Origin: Galdieria sulphuraria
Lineage: Eukaryota; Rhodophyta; Bangiophyceae; Galdieriales; Galdieriaceae
Assembly: GCF_000341285.1 (NCBI RefSeq)
Contig: NW_005178461.1
Span: forward strand, 62,001 to 126,000
Reading direction: 5' to 3'
DNA: 64,000 bases
In this document: positions 22,410 to 33,262 of the stretch, piece by piece
How positions within the stretch are numbered: position 1 is the stretch's first letter
Layout: the number at the start of each line of letters is the position of its first letter
Program-made: the position numbers and the translations under genes
Notes under the pieces: generated by a model
The model's database searches: none
Told to the model about the DNA's origin: nothing
The model's input: the letters and a program-made list of their open reading frames with translations, nothing else

Positions 22410-23803
22410 TTACTTTTTATGCCTCCTTGCACGATGTTGTTCCATCATGTGACGTTTTTTAGATGTGCAATAAACTATCTTTTCACATAGTAAACAAACT
22501 TGATATCTCTTTCGTGTACTGCTCTTGTAGAAAAAGTTCTCTGAACTGGCATATACATTTTGTTGGATGATCTTCTGATCCAAAGTCTCATAAGCCAGAT
22601 GGAAACCTTCTACTACATCCGTCACTGAAGAAATGGATGATAGTTGAAACCATTCAGAGGAACCATAATTTTTGAAAGCATTTTTTGAAAAGCTATGTTG
22701 TACTGTAAAACAACAACAGGGAAGATTAGGAAAGAATATACAAAAAGTTATGGAAACTGTAGGAACAACTATCGATGAAATCCATATAGTTAGCAACCCA
22801 TTTTCCTCGTTCCATGTCCAGTCCATAAAAGAATATAGCGAATGAGTTTCGACTTGTTTCGGTTGAATGCGACAAGGATGGCGAGGAAATGTATTACAAT
22901 CCACCTTAAGCTGCCAATCACAAGTTTCCATTTCACTCTTGTCTTTGTCATTCACTGTAGCATTGACTTGTACTGCTTGCTTTGGAACAAACAATGCAAC
23001 TGGCAGTTGTAACAAGAATAAAATGGCAGAAATACATCTATCAGAATCTCCTCTTAATATCATTGTGGCCTTAGAATCATGACTTGTTTCGGAAAGATTC
23101 AAAATAACCAGTCGTGCTCCAGTTTTGACTGACATCAAACAGAAATTTTTAGAAGGAAGCATCTGAAGACTTGACCCAATAACTATATGCAAGTCCGCTT
23201 TCCTAGAATGAAAAATTGCCTTTTCCAGATCGACCTTTGGAAGCTCATCATACCAATCAAGAACAAAGTCACACAACGAATAGGAACAACGAGAACAAGG
23301 TATTTGGATATCCCTAAACCCGACAGAATGAGTTGGTTTGTCCAGTACTTGTTTCCTTTCACACTTTGTACAATATCCGACAAATAGACAGCCATGAATC
23401 TCTGCTAAAAGATGTTCAGGTACACCTGACTTTCTGTGAAGTCCGTCCACATTCTGCGTGACAACAAACCGGACTAGCTTTTCCTTACACAACTGAGCAA
23501 TACCAAAGTGAGTAATGGTTGGCAAGGCATCTCGAAAACTTGTACAAGTTTCTGAAGGAATTTTTTCCTTTCCAACGTCCATAACCCCCGAGGACCTCGG
23601 AAATCTGCGATTCCTGCCTTGGTGGAAACTCCGGCTCCAGTGTGTACTACAACATGGTCACTCTGTCGAATAAACTCTACCAACTTTCTTAGTTTTAACG
23701 AAAGTGAGACTCTACTTTCTTCCTCCTCTTTTAGGTCTAGTTTTCCTTTGGCTTCACAAGGTGATAGAAGATAGGCATATTCATTTGAAGCAACATTCAC
23801 CAT
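22410..23803 (-). CDS. Sirtuin (SIRT6/7-like NAD-dependent deacylase), frame broken once
   Basis: The N-terminal part (from 23803) reads HTGAGVSTKAGIADFRGPRG-LWTLER, the Sir2 NAD-binding signature. The C-terminal part, in a different frame down to 22410, begins SETCTSFRDALPTITHFG and has the catalytic FVVTQNVDGLHRKSG, the zinc pairs CTKC and CSRC and IVIGSSLQMLPSK. The two frames overlap within 23582-23474, and an intron would not fit between GLWTLER and SETCT. The switch coincides with a run of six A (minus strand) near 23561-23566, so a one-base error or real lesion is likely. The last about 35 residues contain CLLC...H....H, a C2H2-like finger not usual for sirtuins. SIRT6/7 proteins act on chromatin or in the nucleolus. 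Confidence 0.85.
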
Positions 23804-23874
23804 TCAACAGTTTCTCCAACAAACCACAAATAATTTATTTCAACTACTGCAATCAACATTATCATTCATTCACA

Positions 23875-25903
23875 TTATCCTTTCGTATAGTCATCCAAGT
23901 TTTCAGCCGTTAAAGTGGGCACATCATCCACAACCTTACTACGTTCAGTTGATTTATCATTATAAAACATTTCCATTTCTTTTGCATTGTCATAATGACC
24001 CATCTCTTCTGAATTCTTCACAAATTGTTTGTATCCTTCTTTGCCCAATTTACGTTTCAACATAAGTGATGAGAACATGGTCAGATCCTTGTAATCAGTG
24101 GGAAGAGCAGCAACATATTCAACATGATCCATTCTCAAAATCTTCTCTGCTCTACAAAGTGACGCAATATATAAACGACGATACTCCAAATAACTTTCTT
24201 TCTGACCGAACAACTTTTGGTGAATCAAACTCTTCAAATTATAAGAGTTCAAGTCCTCACGATTCAAATCGTCTTGAGTGATACCCCACTTCAGTGCAAA
24301 ACGACAGCAGTATCGTCTCCTCAACTCTACAAAACGANNNNNNNNNNNNNNNNNNNNCCCCCATCTTTCCAGAGATGAAGAAACACCGTACATAGTAGCA
24401 CGAATCCTGGTAGGAAAGGCCTCTGCTGGTACCAAGTATACCGGAATAAATACAAAATATTGAAAACTAGATACAAACCATAAATACAATGATACTCGAT
24501 AATATTTTAAGCAAAACTCACCCTGCAACAAAAGTACTCCAGATAATCCAGGCAATAGGTTGAGCCTTCAGCTGATAAAAGAAGCCGGTATTAATAATTT
24601 GAGTGCAAGCTAACCAAAGCCAACCCAATAACTCCGTCTTACGTCTACCCAGTTTGTCGACAACAAAGGCAGCGACAAAAGGTAACCAGATCAGCCACGC
24701 AGCACCTTCAGCAAGAGATAGCCAAATGCTCTTGAACAGAGAAACTCCGATAACGTGTTGAAGAATGAGGCCACCAAAAGTTCCTTGACTATAGTTTATC
24801 CAGTCGATAAGGAACCACATGATAACAGTTCCAACAGTTCGAGGCAAAAAATGACGTAAAATAACAAACAAATCTAAACCATCATATCTCCGGTGCCTCC
24901 TTTCTTGATCCTTCTTAAACATCAGTGAATCCTTCATTCTTGTTCGGAAAATAAGAACTGTAATAACTGGGATAGTAGCTATACCAAATGAGAGTCTTGC
25001 AACTACATTCCAGTTACAATGAGAGGCAGCACCCAAATGGGCATTGCGACATGCGATTGCTACTAAGATGAGTTGAACAACGAAAGGTGCAAAATTTCCG
25101 ATAACTTCAAGACACATGACCAGCATAGCAACTCTTCGCCCACGTGTTGCTGTGTTGACTTGCTCACTATCTTCCATTACATTTGGAACATTACAGGTAT
25201 ACTCTCCACCCATTCCTAGACCAGCAACTCCAAGGGCAATACACATCATCCATATCATACCGACATGAGAGGTACCATTCATAGCAACTCCCAATATGTT
25301 TCCAAGAAGCACAAGACAAGAACACATAATCAGACCTTTCTTCCTTCCAAAGTAATCTGCTATAAAGCCAAAGGCAAGTAGACCAAACATAACACCATAT
25401 AACATAGAAACTCCAACTGCTGCCTGAACAGTTGTGTCGTTACCAACACTCGGAAATATGTCCGTGAACATCGTCAGCAAAACTGAGTTGATGTCGTACA
25501 TATAGCCGTTGACAAAGAACCCAGCCGCTGTACCAAAAGCGTTGAAGCGGATGGTACTTTTGTCTTCGTCTGACAACGGAGCAAGCTTGTTGGCTTCAAA
25601 ACCTCCGTTCTCATCGTCACCACTTTTGTTAGCACCTGCTTGTTGTTCTTGAGAAGCTCGGAGTATCTCCATAGAGCTTCTGAACATTTCCTCTCCAACA
25701 ACATCAACTCTCGCACCTAGCCCATTCATTTTGCAAACGGTATTAAGAAACTCGAGAAGAGCTGCTGCTTTTATAGAAAAAGGATTCGAACTCTCCAATG
25801 GAGGTCCAGTAGAACGATTCTGGACAAAATTGGGTGAGTGGCCGCAATCAGTTGGGCACGTGCGGTTCATTGCCAAATATGAAGTCAGATCGTAGGAATC
25901 CAT
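23875..25903 (-). CDS. MFS transporter, phosphate:proton symporter (PHT1/PHO84-like), interrupted by an assembly gap
   Basis: Exon 1 is 25903-24522 and exon 2 starts at 24466; the 55-nt intron is GT-AG, phase 2. After about 110 soluble residues the protein has MFS helices with NGYMYDINSVLL, the loop ADYFGRKKG between TM2 and TM3, GMGGEYTCNVPNVMED and LVPAEAFPTRIRATMYG, arrangements typical of inorganic-phosphate/organic-anion MFS symporters. The 20-N gap at 24338-24357 falls where TM11-12 should be. The about 150 hydrophilic residues beyond it (to DNA 23875) may be a cytosolic tail of this protein or part of another gene, because gap size and frame are unknown. Substrate is inferred from family resemblance only. 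Confidence 0.75.
24338..24357. other. Assembly gap (20 N)
   Basis: Twenty unresolved bases interrupt the transporter gene directly after SSSLERWG. A round number of N suggests a placeholder, so the true missing length is unknown. Confidence 0.98.
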
Positions 25904-26472
25904 TGTCGTCCCATACGAATACTCTGAGAAAGTTAATTAGACATTTCAAGTCGCGGGGAACGACTACGAGAACCCGACAAGACGCTTGTGGTTTCACATG
26001 TATGCACTGTTTTAGTCTTTCCAGAACTTGAAGACAATGTAGAAATTTTACATACTTTCTTAGAAACGGGTCGTACAAAAGACAGTTGTTACGAGGGGTC
26101 CCTAGAAAGTAGCTGATAAAAGAATAAAGAAGAGTCTAAGGTGCAAGCACGAGTTTTGAAAAGTAGGAATATTCGTTTTATTAAAATTGTAGCCAGGAAT
26201 GCTCACTCTCGGTTCCATCACTGAACTGCGTGAAGAAGTCGTTTTAACTCAAGCTTTCTTCAAGTTAGATTCTCTTTTCGTTCAAAAATACCGATGCCTT
26301 AAATCATTTGGCCTTTTGAAGGAGCTTCTTTTTCAACCAACTTCAGCAATTTTATTTATAGAAAACTATTCTAGAAATAAAAGAAAAGTTACCTTTCTAT
26401 TTTGGAACAAGACTTGAAACCGGAATCTCAAGTTGTATAACATTCCTAATATTGCACAGCACGGGTGGTGAT
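25904..26472. other. Intergenic region between divergent transporter and IPI1-like genes
   Basis: About 570 bp with no ORF that I can relate to a family and no RNA gene recognised. It must contain two divergent promoters. Base composition is AT-rich toward the IPI1-like gene. Confidence 0.5.
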
Positions 26473-28595
26473 ATGGGCAAACAAAAGAGAAAGCTTCGTG
26501 CTCTAGAAGGAAAGCACAAGTCTGCAGCGCTGACAAATACCGAAATACGTAGAAAAAGGATAAATGTTAGAGTACCTGAAACTTCAACAAATAATATTGA
26601 TTCTGTCAAAGGAGGCGAAACAGTGTCTACTTGGCTTTTACAGCTACGGAAAAAGAACTTTGTAGTGTCGAGGTCAGCTCTTAGAGGGTTTATTAAGGAT
26701 TTGAAGAACATTCCTGTGAAAGATTTAGAAGAACACGGCGGCAGTATTGTTAACGCAGTGATTCCTTGTATTATTGATCCAGGTTTGTTATGTAGACTTG
26801 GCTAATTTTTCTTTCTCTCAATTATTGTGCAGATGAAGAAACAAGAAAAGATGCTGTAAGATTCCTTGAAAGTTTTCTTTCGACTTGTTCAAAGCCGGAA
26901 TTCTTACCAACCAGTTTTATGGCTCACCTGAAGATTCACCTTCGTCATAACGGCGTCTCCGCTTTTGAAACAGGCTCACAGTTGATCTGCCTCTTAAGGG
27001 AACATAGGAATTCGTATCTCAGAGATAATCTGTATGAGCTTTTAAGCCTTTTCGCAAGCCTTTTGGACCACAATATGCCATTTTCCGTTGAAAGTTCGGA
27101 GCAACAGTTCTGTCTCGCAATACAATTGATGGAAAGTTTCGAAGCATTATTGTGTACTTTTTTTGAATCTGATGGAAACAAGGCTGAATTTGAGGATTTG
27201 TTGAAGAACAATGGTGTTTCTGAAGATATTCCTGTTGTTGTGAACGATATTGATGCAGTCTATGGATTGGCGTTGCGTGACTCTGTCAAGCAAAAAAACG
27301 AGCATATTTCATCTGAGTTGCTCAAACTTGTCAATTTTATTTTTCTTACGATCCGATCTTTTGGCAAGTATCCTGTAGTTGCTATAGGAGATGGTCCAAG
27401 TCAGAAGAAGCTATTCGTTGTTTTCAGCCGTCTTCTTCTCATGGTTGGTAAAGTGATTTCTCGCTTTGAACTTTCCAAGAATTCCTTCGAGCAATGGAAG
27501 GATTATTTGCCTATTTTAGTTGATACTTTGAAATCGTTTCGTTTAGGAGAAACATTGTTGGATAGATTTTGGGAAGAGAGTTTCCTTCGGTTTGCAGCAT
27601 TCTCATGTTTTCTGTGCCATTTTCTGAACCTTTCTGTGTTTTATTATTACCACTCCAATCATGTGAAACTGGTAATCAATGAATGTGTAGATATATGCAA
27701 CGAGTACTTGAGTGTCTCTTCAGATCATGACAATGGACAATCACAATGTTATTTGGTCATTGTAGCAAATATCCTTTGCCATTTGATAAAGCAGCTATCT
27801 TTGAATGAAATAGTTCCTCTTATGGATGCATTTATAGCTCATTGGATGGAAGCGGATATTCGTTCACAATGTGATATCTCATGTTTATATTTGCTATGGG
27901 AAGTTGTGATGAATCACGATTTGCTATGTAGATGCAAATGGGTGGACAAAATGTTTCGCACCTTTTTAAAAGTTTCATGGAATACTTTAAGAAGTCAGTC
28001 TATGGAGAGCTGCAGGCGTATGTTTTACTTTTGGTTGGCTTCTGTTTCTCACTTACCTGTACAATACAAATCGGTTTACGAGGAGTCTTGTTATTTGGTG
28101 AAAAATTTTTTTGGAAAGAGAAAGAAAGAAAATGGTAAATATTTGTTTGTTCCCGGACCTGCTGTTTTTCTAGATATCGAAATGAAACGGGTTGCGTTAT
28201 CGTTGCTATTTCATACTGGTCGATTTTGTTTGGAAGTTGCTGAAGTTCTCTTAGTATGTGTGCAGCATCCCAAATGTATAGCAGATCAAAGTTCATGGAT
28301 GATCTTCGGTTACTTTTTTGAGTTATTAAGACGTTTCTCAGACTCTTTATCTTCTGAAGATAGATACTATATCGCATGTTTGATTGTCATTGCGGTTTAT
28401 CGTTTGGCTGTGAATTATCCTGAACTGGAAACAACGGCTATCAAAAGTGGACAAAGATGTTTGGTAGAATGTCAATTGGAAGATAGTGGTGTTGAAAGTA
28501 TGAGAGAGATTCTGCAGTCTGAGAAGAATTTATCTGCCCATATGGTTGAAAAGGTATTATTGGCAAAGGAGGATGCCCATTTTGCCACTGGATGA
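26473..28595 (+). CDS. IPI1/TEX10-like pre-rRNA-processing protein
   Basis: Exons 26473-26782 and 26833-28595 (50-nt intron) encode about 690 residues. The N-terminus MGKQKRKLRALEGKHKSAALTN is basic as in IPI1/TEX10. It is followed by a helical repeat stretch with WLLQLRKKNFVVSRSALRG and PCIIDP-DEETRKDAVRFLESFL, matching the IPI1 N-terminal HEAT-type domain, and then a long helical body without clear signature. In other eukaryotes IPI1/TEX10 belongs to the Rix1 (PELP1-TEX10-WDR18) complex for 60S subunit maturation. Only the first about 160 residues are diagnostic. Start at the second ATG of the frame, where the basic conserved tail begins. Confidence 0.65.
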
Positions 28596-28665
28596 GAAAT
28601 TCCCACTTTTCCCAAATTCCGGATTTCCTTTTTTCAAAAAAAAAATTGTCCGTTTTGTGGGAAAA

Positions 28666-28674
28666 TTTCCCGCC
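28666..28674 (+). promoter_or_regulatory. E2F-like site TTTCCCGCC
   Basis: A perfect TTTCCCGCC, the classical E2F/DP consensus TTTSSCGC, stands 20 bp before the ATG of the PH-domain gene. It lies in a short, otherwise AT-rich spacer that also holds TTTTCCCAA and GTGGGAAAA, so half-sites are repeated. Function not shown. Confidence 0.35.
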
Positions 28675-28693
28675 TTGAAAGGCTTCGTTTTCT

Positions 28694-31198
28694 ATGAACT
28701 ACTTGAAAGCATTTCTTGTTATACAAAACTCTAAAAACTGTGTCAAAGAATGGAGAAACAAGTTGAAGGTAAAAGATTGTCGTCTCTATGCAGACTCACC
28801 CGACGGAGAAAAAATACAGTTAGCCTTTGACAACGTGTACACACAGCCTGAGGAATTCTATAAAGCTCAAGAATTTGTATATTTCACAGTCATCAACCAG
28901 CTAGAAGACGGTAATATTGTGGTTTGGTCACATATTAAGAATAACTCGCAAGGCAATGTCTTTGAATCGTGTAACAACTTCCTTCAATTCTTTCTATCAC
29001 AGGAAGTTGGCAACTCACTGGAGAGATTGCGTGTTTATGGACTAAATGCAGATGAGGAATATGAGGAGATACAAGATTGTGATGCACATGCACTTGAAGA
29101 GTTGAAGGAAAGAGGAAATATTTTCTTGAGGAAAATTGATGACTCTCAATCCCACAATGTTTCCACCGAGCCTTCGTTTTTCAGCATCTTCGAGAGTCTT
29201 CTCGTCACTATCCATTTTAGTAACAAATTGGTTTCATACGTCCTATTTACGGAACAAATAGTGGAGAAGAACTTGCTTTTATACGTTGGTTCTCGTCTAC
29301 AAATGGAAGTTCACAATTTGGCTGAGAGACAGGTTTTCAAATTTATAGTTTTGGAATTGGATGGAATGGGTACAGAAACGTTCAGTGTATTGAAGGATTT
29401 TCAGAAAACGCTAAGAATTTTACAAGAAACTAACCATTTCATTTCGTCCAATTCACCAACTGACCCAAAAATGAATACTTTAGAAGAGCTTGTTTCTTGT
29501 GGAGACTCAACAGAAAAAGAAAATTTTTGCAGTCAAAATGTGCGTGAGGAAGCACAGGAGGAAGTTTTCGATGTTGCAACCTATTCTGAGTCGGATCGTG
29601 AGTCGGAATGTGATTTGCCTCTTTCACAAATAGAAAAACATCAAATATTCAAGAAAATGGAAAATGTGTGGAATTCAAAGAGACAGAACACCACAGATGA
29701 ATCCAATCCTTTGGATACTGATCAACAGCTTCAAACAATTGCAGAGAACTCAAAGAGTCCTATCACTATGAAGAGTTCTGCCCAAGTACTACCAGTTCAA
29801 GAAAGACAAGAAATTTCACAAACATCTCCAGGTAACGAGCTGTTGGATGAAAGGAGATACAATGAAGACGATATTCGAGAGCGTATCTCAGAACTTGAGA
29901 GTCTGATGAATCAACAGCTTCGGCTTCGTGGTAATATGATGCGAGAAGTGAGTAATAAAGCTAGTCAATCCAGTGTAAATGCAAGAATGCAAGTCGCATA
30001 CATTGGAGACGATGCATTATCGGATATTCGTAAAGAAATTCGTTGTTTAAGAGAAAGACTCTCCAGTATGACAACCAACGAATCCATTTCATCATCTTTA
30101 GATACGTCCAAGGAGACTTCTTCTTCTCATCCTAGTATTTCTAGTCTAAGAGTTTCTCAGGTTTCTTCAAACACCGAAAAGGAAGGAGCTAACAATCTTC
30201 TTTCTTCGCTTGAAGATATTAGGAGTCGAGTGAATGCCTTGAAAGAGCCTCCTCGTAGACATAGACGTCACCGTCTTCACACGAATGATACTGAACGTTC
30301 AACAACTTCTGAACAACAAAGTTCCACAAGTTGTGAAAATCAGTGGGTCAATGCGACAGAATTTTTTGCCGATCCAAAAAGGCAGGCCCATTTTGGAATG
30401 CAAGGAAGAAGCTCAGATTTTTATTTTGCAAACTCTCACTTGCAAAATACAAGGCCAAGTGATATATATCTTCGACGTGAGAAATACTTTGATTCTTCTA
30501 ACCTACCTGGTCGTTCAAGTGATGCCAATTTGCTCAACGTTTCGAGAGGTAGTTTCTCTAATCATTTTCCTGATGACTACTCTCGTATTCCTTCTTATTC
30601 CAGCTTTGTTTCGGATCACCTTTCGAGAAACAGTGGAGGCGCAGGAGCTGAACTTTCTGATCAGTATCCCATTCGAAATTCTCAGAATCATCCAGACTTG
30701 CCCGTTTTACAAGACTCGCAAGAAAACACAAGAAGGATATCTTTTCGAGATTGGAGACCGTCGGAACAGCTCGTAACCAGTACTCCTTCCGTATCAAGAC
30801 CCATTGCTGTTCATGGACCGAAATATTCGCCTCAGACAGCGACTCAAGAAGCTGGTTCAGACATTCGAGCCGAAGGTGAACTTTGGCAACGAAAAGGACA
30901 CTTGATGAAATTTTGGCGGCGGCGTTTTGTCGCCATACTACCGCATTCGGTGTTCGGAAATGTTTTGTGTATTTTTGAAATGGAGAAAAACCAGACTCTG
31001 CAACCAACCAAGTCAAAAATGCTTGCACTGAAGCAGACTCAAGTGAAGAGTGAACCAAATACGGTAGTTATTTCTGGTAAGCCTCGATATGTGTTCCGAG
31101 TACAGACGTCTACTAGTGAGATTTTCTTCGCAGCAGCAGATTCTAAAAGCAGACAATACTGGATAGAGAAACTTCGTACAGCATCACGAAAGGCATAA
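28694..31198 (+). CDS. Large PH-domain protein with predicted coiled coil, function unknown
   Basis: Single exon of 834 codons. The C-terminal about 108 residues form a pleckstrin-homology domain: GELWQRKGHLMKFWRRRFVAIL at its start, then KPRYVFRVQTSTSEIFFAAAD and the terminal helix with the invariant tryptophan in SRQYWIEKLRTAS. Residues about 1-230 are a mixed alpha/beta region that I do not recognise. Residues about 300-720 are low-complexity, Ser/Asn-rich, with a short coiled coil near DIRERISELESLMNQQLRLR and another at ALSDIRKEIRCLRERLSSM. PH domains bind phosphoinositides or proteins, so a membrane-associated signalling or trafficking role is inferred. Only 99 bp separate it from the preceding gene. 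Confidence 0.75.
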   Translation: MNYLKAFLVIQNSKNCVKEWRNKLKVKDCRLYADSPDGEKIQLAFDNVYTQPEEFYKAQEFVYFTVINQLEDGNIVVWSHIKNNSQGNVFESCNNFLQFFLSQEVGNSLERLRVYGLNADEEYEEIQDCDAHALEELKERGNIFLRKIDDSQSHNVSTEPSFFSIFESLLVTIHFSNKLVSYVLFTEQIVEKNLLLYVGSRLQMEVHNLAERQVFKFIVLELDGMGTETFSVLKDFQKTLRILQETNHFISSNSPTDPKMNTLEELVSCGDSTEKENFCSQNVREEAQEEVFDVATYSESDRESECDLPLSQIEKHQIFKKMENVWNSKRQNTTDESNPLDTDQQLQTIAENSKSPITMKSSAQVLPVQERQEISQTSPGNELLDERRYNEDDIRERISELESLMNQQLRLRGNMMREVSNKASQSSVNARMQVAYIGDDALSDIRKEIRCLRERLSSMTTNESISSSLDTSKETSSSHPSISSLRVSQVSSNTEKEGANNLLSSLEDIRSRVNALKEPPRRHRRHRLHTNDTERSTTSEQQSSTSCENQWVNATEFFADPKRQAHFGMQGRSSDFYFANSHLQNTRPSDIYLRREKYFDSSNLPGRSSDANLLNVSRGSFSNHFPDDYSRIPSYSSFVSDHLSRNSGGAGAELSDQYPIRNSQNHPDLPVLQDSQENTRRISFRDWRPSEQLVTSTPSVSRPIAVHGPKYSPQTATQEAGSDIRAEGELWQRKGHLMKFWRRRFVAILPHSVFGNVLCIFEMEKNQTLQPTKSKMLALKQTQVKSEPNTVVISGKPRYVFRVQTSTSEIFFAAADSKSRQYWIEKLRTASRKA

Positions 31199-31291
31199 TT
31201 TCGATACCGTTGATCAATAAATTACTAAATATTTGTGGATTCTTCAAGGCCATTATTCATTTACCAATCATTTAGAATTTATTGAAACAAC

Positions 31292-32716
31292 ATGCTATTG
31301 GCTTATGTCCATGGCATATGTAGTCGGAAGTCCTCGTTTAACTGCTTTAGAAGAACCCATTTTTTGAGTTCTACCCGTTTCTTATTTCCCTCCAAACGAC
31401 GCCAAGTACGAGCTCCTTCTCTCCATCTCTCCTGTTTATATACAACCAGAGAGAAGTCTGTCAATAGTTCGAAGCCAATACTGCATCCGAAAATAACCAT
31501 TTTAGGTGGAGGCTTTGGTGGTCTTTACACCGCATTGACACTATCGCGTTATCCTTGGACGAGGCTAACCAAACCCAAGATTACTCTCGTTGATCGGTCA
31601 GACCGTTTTGTGTTTTTACCCATGTTGTACGAAGTAGCTTTTGGACAGTTGGACAAGTGGCAAGTGGCGCCAACGTTTTCTCAGTTATTGCAAGGAACAG
31701 ATGTTGAGTTTGTGTTGGGACAAGTTGAAAAAGTTGATGTACAAAAGTCAACTTGTGAGATATTTTCCACCAAATATGGGCAAAAGGAATTTTATCATGA
31801 TAGATTGGTTATTGCCATCGGTACGGAACCAAGTTTGTCATCAGTTCCTGGTGCCGACAAGTATGCATTACCATTTCGTACATTGGAACACGCCGAACAA
31901 CTGAAACAGAAATTAGTCAACTTAACCAAGATGAGACGTCAACAGAACAGGAAACCTGTTATTTTTGTAATCGGTGGTTCCTACTCCGGTGTTGAACTAG
32001 CTTCCAATGTTGCAGAATACTTTCGAGGAGAGGCAAGAGTATGCATCGTGGATCGAGGAAACCGTTTACTTGATGCTGCAAGTGAACACAACAGAAATGT
32101 TGCGTTGCAAACTCTTCGTTCTTTGAATGTGGAATCATTGTTGGATATGGAAGTGAGTTGCGTCACTGAGAATGCTGTGTCGCTAAAGTCGATCCAAGAA
32201 TCAACCCAAGAGTCGGAGAAGAAGTTCGATGCCGATTTAGTATTATGGACTGCAGGTTTTAAACCTTCTTCATGGTTGCAATTTGTTGCATTAGAAAAGG
32301 ATCCAACAGGACGTATTCTTACGTCGAGTACTTTACAAGCTACAAGGCATGATAATATATTTGTTCTAGGAGATGCTGCAGCAGTGACAGATGTCAACGG
32401 ACAAAGATGTAAAGCCACTGCTCAAGTAGCCATCCAACAAGCAGAATGTGCTGCTTGGAATATTTGGGCATCGCTTTGCAATAAGAAACCGGTTCCATTT
32501 CGATATGAACATTTGGGAGAATTGATGACGCTAGGAAAGTATAATGGGACTGCTGAAGTTTTCGGAATACCTTTAAGTGGGACATCTGCACAGTTCACTC
32601 GTCGATTAGCTTATCTTTTTCGTATGCCAACGAATTTACATCGTTTGAAAGTGGGTCAGAATTGGGTGTTTAAGCCGGTTTCCTGTTTCTTTGAGAACTT
32701 TAGCTTTCCTTTGTAA
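31292..32716 (+). CDS. Type II NAD(P)H dehydrogenase, NDC1-like (plastid/mitochondrial)
   Basis: Intronless, 474 residues. About 65 N-terminal residues rich in S, R, K and F without acidic residues look like an organelle transit peptide. The FAD-binding GGGFGGLYTAL (near residue 70) and a second GxGxxG-like NADH motif GGSYSGVELASNVAEYF (near 228) follow, with WTAGFKPSSW and VLGDAAAVTD binding the flavin pyrophosphate. The sequence FVFLPMLYEVAFGQLDKWQVAP matches plant NDC1 and cyanobacterial NDH-2 rather than mitochondrial NDA/NDB. NDC1 reduces plastid quinones and takes part in prenylquinone (vitamin K1) metabolism; this role is inferred. No EF-hand is present. Start at the first in-frame ATG. 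Confidence 0.9.
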   Translation: MLLAYVHGICSRKSSFNCFRRTHFLSSTRFLFPSKRRQVRAPSLHLSCLYTTREKSVNSSKPILHPKITILGGGFGGLYTALTLSRYPWTRLTKPKITLVDRSDRFVFLPMLYEVAFGQLDKWQVAPTFSQLLQGTDVEFVLGQVEKVDVQKSTCEIFSTKYGQKEFYHDRLVIAIGTEPSLSSVPGADKYALPFRTLEHAEQLKQKLVNLTKMRRQQNRKPVIFVIGGSYSGVELASNVAEYFRGEARVCIVDRGNRLLDAASEHNRNVALQTLRSLNVESLLDMEVSCVTENAVSLKSIQESTQESEKKFDADLVLWTAGFKPSSWLQFVALEKDPTGRILTSSTLQATRHDNIFVLGDAAAVTDVNGQRCKATAQVAIQQAECAAWNIWASLCNKKPVPFRYEHLGELMTLGKYNGTAEVFGIPLSGTSAQFTRRLAYLFRMPTNLHRLKVGQNWVFKPVSCFFENFSFPL

Positions 32717-32756
32717 AATCCGGCTTTTAGATTTTACATGTCCATAAGATAGTACA

Positions 32757-33210
32757 CTATTTTGTCAGCAGTAGTGGTCTGAAAAGTATTGGAATACAGT
32801 AAAAAAGAAAACCCTTCAACTCACCTGGTATTGAAAAGAATCCTCGTTTTGGCTACTCCCAATACTTGTATGGAAGCTTGGTTCTCTTTCCCGTTTGCTT
32901 CCTTCTTTAGGACTGCGAATGGCTTTTTCAAACTTTCCACCTTTCCCTGTAGTAGAGAATTTCCCACTCGAAGTTTGGCAGTTGCCTAGAGAAAAAGATA
33001 TTCAGTTTTGCTATGTGATATGTGACCAGAGCCTACTTGTTCCCAGTTCACCCACAAGTCGCCTATGTTCAAACCTCCCAATTGTGTCGTTTCTTCTATT
33101 CTGTGTAAGCTTTGATGTGTGCTTTGTTCATTCAAGTGAAACGACCCTTGCAACTCTAAAAGTATCCAGTCCTTTGCGTTTTCTTTTGAATAGCAAACAG
33201 GAACTCGCAT
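32757..33210 (-). CDS. CTF8: CTF8, subunit of the Ctf18-RFC clamp loader
   Basis: Three small exons on the minus strand, 33210-33037, 32985-32825 and 32778-32757, with 51- and 46-nt introns, give 118 residues (human CHTF8 is 121). Spliced product has DWILLELQGSFHL near the start, LNIGDLWV, then VGNSLLQGKVESLKKPFAVL and a final AKTRILFNTRPLLLTK. This matches CTF8 motifs EWVLMELQG, G.HILYGKI.HLEKPFAVL and TKPRPII in order. CTF8 forms the Ctf18-Dcc1-Ctf8 module of an alternative PCNA loader, needed for sister-chromatid cohesion and replication. Each exon is too short to be noticed alone; consistent introns and collinear motifs support the model. An E2F-like site abuts the start codon. Convergent with the NDC1 gene. 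Confidence 0.88.
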
Positions 33211-33220
33211 GGCGGGAAAA
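33211..33220 (-). promoter_or_regulatory. E2F-like site TTTTCCCGCC directly before the CTF8 start
   Basis: On the minus strand TTTTCCCGCC is immediately followed by the CTF8 ATG. It fits the E2F/DP consensus, and CTF8 is an S-phase gene. A site so close to the ATG implies a very short 5' leader or transcription starting in or just before it. Confidence 0.4.
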
Positions 33221-33237
33221 TTTTAACACATTGTGAC

Positions 33238-33262
33238 GGAAAGAGAAAGAGAAAGAGAAAGA
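33238..33262. repeat. Short (GAGAAA)n purine microsatellite
   Basis: About four units of GAGAAA with little variation lie upstream of CTF8; a purine-rich simple repeat with no coding role seen. Confidence 0.7.
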
